From: Myxococcaceae bacterium JPH2
Lineage (GTDB): Bacteria > Myxococcota > Myxococcia > Myxococcales > Myxococcaceae
Direction of reading: 5' to 3'
Assembly: GCA_016458225.1 (NCBI GenBank)
Contig: JAEMGR010000015.1
Span: 1 to 64,000 of the forward strand
Length of the DNA stretch: 64,000 nt
A program made the position numbers and the translations under genes. Below are positions 61,170-64,000 of this stretch, piece after piece. The first letter of the stretch is position 1; each line of letters opens with the position of its first letter. Below the pieces are notes generated by a model. That model was not told the DNA's origin. It saw only the letters and a program-made list of their open reading frames with translations, and searched no databases.

Positions 61170-61624
61170 TTCCACGACCCCATGCTCGTCCCGCTCGGGC
61201 GAGGTTTCAACCCACGCTCCTCGCGGACACGAGGAGCGACGGTGGTCAGCTTCTTCAGCGTGTACTCGGCCGAGTTTCAACCCACGCTCCTCGCGGACAC
61301 GACGAGCGACCGGGCCCCCCGAGACGAACTGGCGGCCCATCGGGTTTCAACCCACGCTCCTCGCGGACACGAGGAGCGACTTCCACGACCCCATGCGCGT
61401 CCCGCTCGGGCGAGGTTTCAACCCACGCTCCTCGCGGACACGAGGAGCGACCGGGCCCCCCGAGACGAACTGGCGGCCCATCGGGTTTCAACCCACGCTC
61501 CTCGCGGACACGAGGAGCGACTGAGCCCGTGCACGCTCTTGAGCGCACCTGCTGGTTTCAACCCACGCTCCTCGCGGACACGAGGAGCGACGGTGGTCAG
61601 CTTCTTCAGCGTGTACTCGGCCGA
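61170..61624 (-). repeat. Spacer duplications in the CRISPR array, block 3
   Basis: Spacer 61170-61203 recurs at 61381-61414 with one changed base. Spacer 61241-61273 recurs exactly at 61592-61624. Spacer 61311-61343 recurs exactly at 61452-61484. Their order differs between the copies, and the variant repeat at 61274 is not carried along. Confidence 0.92.
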
Positions 61625-62869
61625 GTTTCAACCCACGCTCCTCGCGGACACGAGGAGCGACTGGGAAATTTACGACTGGATGCAACTTGGTCTAGTTTCA
61701 ACCCACGCTCCTCGCGGACACGAGGAGCGACGTAGCCCCCTTGTCCCCGAGGGTGCCCGCAGTGTGTTTCAACCCACGCTCCTCGCGGACACGAGGAGCG
61801 ACTGGCCATTGCCTCCGCGTTGATCTGCGACGTTCCGTTTCAACCCACGCTCCTCGCGGACACGAGGAGCGACCACGACGCGCCCCGGAGCGACCTCCGA
61901 ACACAGGTTTCAACCCACGCTCCTCGCGGACACGAGGAGCGACTGTGCGGCTTCAGGATGATGGAGCCGTTGGAGCTGTTTCAACCCACGCTCCTCGCGG
62001 ACACGAGGAGCGACGTCTGGCGAAGGTCGACCCCACCGGCATTTGCCGGTTTCAACCCACGCTCCTCGCGGACACGAGGAGCGACCCTGCTGCTCGCGCA
62101 GCTCCGGGCACGCGGGAGCGTTTCAACCCACGCTCCTCGCGGACACGAGGAGCGACGCTACGGCGCGCGACTGCTGGAGCTGCGGCGCGGCGTTTCAACC
62201 CACGCTCCTCGCGGACACGAGGAGCGACCGCGCTGCAGGCGAAGGCGCAGGACTACATCGCGTTTCAACCCACGCTCCTCGCGGACACGAGGAGCGACCT
62301 GATCCGTAGCATCACGCCGTCACAGGTCACTCGTTTCAACCCACGCTCCTCGCGGACACGAGGAGCGACAGCCCCCCTCACCCATCACGAAAGGAACCAT
62401 CCATGTTTCAACCCACGCTCCTCGCGGACACGAGGAGCGACGACGGTGTCCATCACCTGCGTTCCGAACGGTGAGTTTCAACCCACGCTCCTCGCGGACA
62501 CGAGGAGCGACGGGCTGTGTGACTTCGGCTCGTCCACGTCGAAGTCGTTTCAACCCACGCTCCTCGCGGACACGAGGAGCGACTGGGTCGGTGGTGAGTG
62601 GCAATTGATGCCATTCGTGTTTCAACCCACGCTCCTCGCGGACACGAGGAGCGACCATCCGGACGCCCGCCGAGCGCGAGGCCGCCCAGGTTTCAACCCA
62701 CGCTCCTCGCGGACACGAGGAGCGACAGCGCCGCGCCGAGGTCCGTTGCCGCCGTGGCGCGTTTCAACCCACGCTCCTCGCGGACACGAGGAGCGACGGT
62801 GCGAGCTTCTTCGACAACATCGGGTATCTCGAGTTTCAACCCACGCTCCTCGCGGACACGAGGAGCGAC

Positions 62870-63070
62870 TCTGCCTCACCAACTTACCGTGATTGCTGAC
62901 GAATTGGGCCGGTTTCCGCGAACCTCCAATTTTGAGGCTGCGGGCGCTCGGGAATAGGGCTCCACTCTCTTGGAACCCCTGACGACTATTGTTGATTTCA
63001 ATGAGCGCGAACGCTCGACGAACCCCGCACCGGCAGAGGTTCGCGCGCGCTCCATGAGCCGCCGGGCAGT
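62870..63070 (-). promoter_or_regulatory. CRISPR leader
   Basis: The 201 bp between the first (newest) repeat and the cas2 stop are non-coding and visibly richer in A and T than the surrounding DNA, with stretches such as CCAATTTTGAGG and GTTGATTTCAATG on the plus strand. Leaders in this position hold the promoter of the array and the signals for spacer insertion. No promoter can be assigned firmly. Confidence 0.75.
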
Positions 63071-63370
63071 CTAGAGGATGAGCGGTCCCTCGACATCCAG
63101 CGGCAGCCGGACACCGTGGTGCTCGGTCCGCTTCGCCGTATCCGCGTCCAGGAAGTAGAACCGCAGGCTGTCCCCGGCTGCGTCGAACTCGCTCAGCAGA
63201 CGCGCTCGGAGCACCACCCAGTCCTTCGGCTCCAGGATGCACTCGAACACGGAGAACTGGACTCGTACGCCATGGTCTCGGCAGGCCCTCGCGATGCGCC
63301 TCAGGCGCCGCGGCCCCTCCGAGTCCGACACGCGCACGTCATAGCAAATCAAGACCGTGAGCTTCTTCAT
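63071..63370 (-). CDS. cas2: CRISPR-associated endoribonuclease Cas2 (type I-C)
   Basis: 99 residues, normal size. The N-terminal strand KKLTVLICYDV carries the conserved Asp11. The helix RRLRRIARACRDHG, then VQFSVFECILE, and the C-terminal HGVRLPLDVEGPLIL are typical of type I-C Cas2. With Cas1 it forms the complex that inserts new spacers. The start overlaps the cas1 stop as ATGA. Upstream in-frame codons exist, but the ATG at 63370 fits the family start. Confidence 0.97.
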   Translation of the reverse strand: MKKLTVLICYDVRVSDSEGPRRLRRIARACRDHGVRVQFSVFECILEPKDWVVLRARLLSEFDAAGDSLRFYFLDADTAKRTEHHGVRLPLDVEGPLIL

Positions 63371-64000
63371 CCGTGCATGGCGAACGGTGGATAGGCATCC
63401 AACTCGCCGCGCACCGTGCGCGCGAGCAACAGCGCCTGAAGATGAGGCGCCATCCCCCACGTCGTCTCCTGCTCCAGGAACGCGTGGCGCACCTTCGCTT
63501 GCTTCGCGGTCTGGTATGCCACCAGAAACGCCTTGCGCGCCTCGTCCCGCAGCAACACCGCCCCCGCGAACTCTGTCCGGAAGTCCTCGGGCTTGAGCTG
63601 CCCACGATTGACCAAGGAGAAGACGAGTCGATCCACCACCGGCGCTCGGAACTCCTCCATCAGGTCCAGCGCCAGTGACAGACGGCCGGGCCGCTCCTCA
63701 TGCAAGAACCCCACGGCGGGATCCAACCCGACGCCCGACAGGGCACCCGCACAGTCCTGCAACAGCAGCGCATACCCAAATGAGAGCAAGGCGTTCATGG
63801 GGTCTCTCGGGGGACGCCGGTTCCGTCCCTCGAACGAGAAGCCCTCCGCGCCGCCCTTCTTGAGGAGTGCGGGGAACGCCTCGAAATAGTCCCGCGCCGC
63901 GATGCCCTCCACTCCGCGCAGCGCATCCAAGTCCGACACCGACTCCAGGGTCCGCAGATGAATCGCCAGTCGTTTCGCTGTCTCAGAAAGCTCCGAGGCG
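63367..64000 (-). CDS. cas1: CRISPR-associated endonuclease Cas1 (type I-C), partial
   Basis: The gene runs off the right edge; 210 C-terminal residues are visible. GVEGIAARDYF, the catalytic-region sequence FEGRNRRPPRDPMNALLSFGYALL, the metal-binding stretch VGLDPAVGFLHEERPGRLSLALDLMEEFR (shown here in part by GFLHEERPGRLSL), and the ending LDAYPPF match type I-C Cas1, including the conserved Glu, His and Asp residues. The rest of the operon (in type I-C usually cas4, cas7, cas8c, cas5, cas3) should lie to the right of the window. Confidence 0.97.
   Translation of the reverse strand, partial: ASELSETAKRLAIHLRTLESVSDLDALRGVEGIAARDYFEAFPALLKKGGAEGFSFEGRNRRPPRDPMNALLSFGYALLLQDCAGALSGVGLDPAVGFLHEERPGRLSLALDLMEEFRAPVVDRLVFSLVNRGQLKPEDFRTEFAGAVLLRDEARKAFLVAYQTAKQAKVRHAFLEQETTWGMAPHLQALLLARTVRGELDAYPPFAMHG

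Larger units (their letters stand above)
58746..62869 (-). CRISPR. Type I-C CRISPR array, 59 repeats and 58 spacers
   Basis: I count 59 repeats of 37 bp with period 68-72 bp, giving spacers of 31-35 bp. Read on the minus strand the repeat starts GTCGCTCCTCG, ends GCGTGGGTTGAAAC and holds a stem CGCTCCTCG/CGAGGAGCG around a 6-nt loop, the type I-C pattern. The leftmost repeat (58746-58782) has two changes near its left end, as expected of the trailer end. Other variants are at 59589 and 59799 (one C to T in the loop-proximal part), 59728 and 61274. cas2 and cas1 lie to the right, so the leader is on the right and the array is transcribed leftwards. New spacers enter at 62869. Counting near-identical copies as one, there are about 49 distinct spacers. 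Confidence 0.98.

Noticed and set aside
58746-62869. Array read in the plus direction with the leader on the left
   Set aside because: The degenerate repeat is on the left, cas2-cas1 are on the right, and the type I-C repeat ends in GTTGAAAC only on the minus strand.
58741-62957. Long open frames on both strands across the array (up to about 380 residues) encoding repeats like NPRSSRTRGAT or APRVREERGLK
   Set aside because: They are translations of the CRISPR repeat, which has no stop in several frames. The spacers differ and there is no ribosome-binding site or codon signature.

Overview
The window is about 64 kb of very G+C-rich bacterial chromosome with tightly packed genes on both strands. 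It looks like a myxobacterium (Myxococcota, probably Myxococcaceae or a close relative). The reasons are the G+C content, the many large hybrid histidine kinases, a Lys/Arg/Ala/Thr-rich histone H1-like protein, several ECF sigma/anti-sigma pairs, numerous secreted proteins of unknown function, and ADOP-type and AttEFGH-type permeases. The assignment is an inference from gene content; no rRNA or other marker is present. I saw no tRNA, rRNA, insertion sequence or prophage.

Left part (1-22,500): a poly-HAMP signalling protein cut by the window edge; a membrane-anchored and a secreted protein of unknown function; an E2-acyltransferase-like protein that lacks the catalytic His; a DUF1684 protein; a CPA1 Na+/H+ antiporter translationally coupled to an RCK protein with a cyclic-nucleotide-binding domain; a TPR protein; an aldehyde dehydrogenase; a BlaI/BlaR1-like repressor and M56 peptidase pair with visible operators; a metallo-beta-lactamase-fold hydrolase; an outer-membrane protein with an AraC regulator; a four-gene ECF sigma/anti-sigma group; and a LysR regulator.

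Middle part (22,500-46,600): an alpha/beta-hydrolase peptidase, an ADOP permease, hemF coupled to a pilin-like protein, a DUF3467 protein, an esterase overlapping a hybrid kinase, an ATPase-permease-AttH export-type operon, a second ECF sigma/anti-sigma pair, an epimerase, a glpK-lipoprotein-phhB-outer-membrane-protein operon with overlapping genes, a lipoprotein-like beta-propeller protein and the histone-like protein.

Right part (46,700-64,000): lysine-pathway genes dapE and dapD with a ChrR-like cupin anti-sigma gene between them, a two-kinase hybrid sensor with an ethylene-receptor-like membrane domain, a glycosyltransferase, mreB, an ornithine-cyclodeaminase family gene, a divergent GST/LysR pair with a long inverted repeat, and the adaptation end of a type I-C CRISPR-Cas locus. 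That locus consists of cas1 (cut by the window edge), cas2, a leader of about 200 bp, and an array of 59 repeats and 58 spacers. The array is transcribed leftwards. It contains three separate blocks of duplicated or near-duplicated spacers, all outside the leader-proximal part, and ends in a degenerate repeat.
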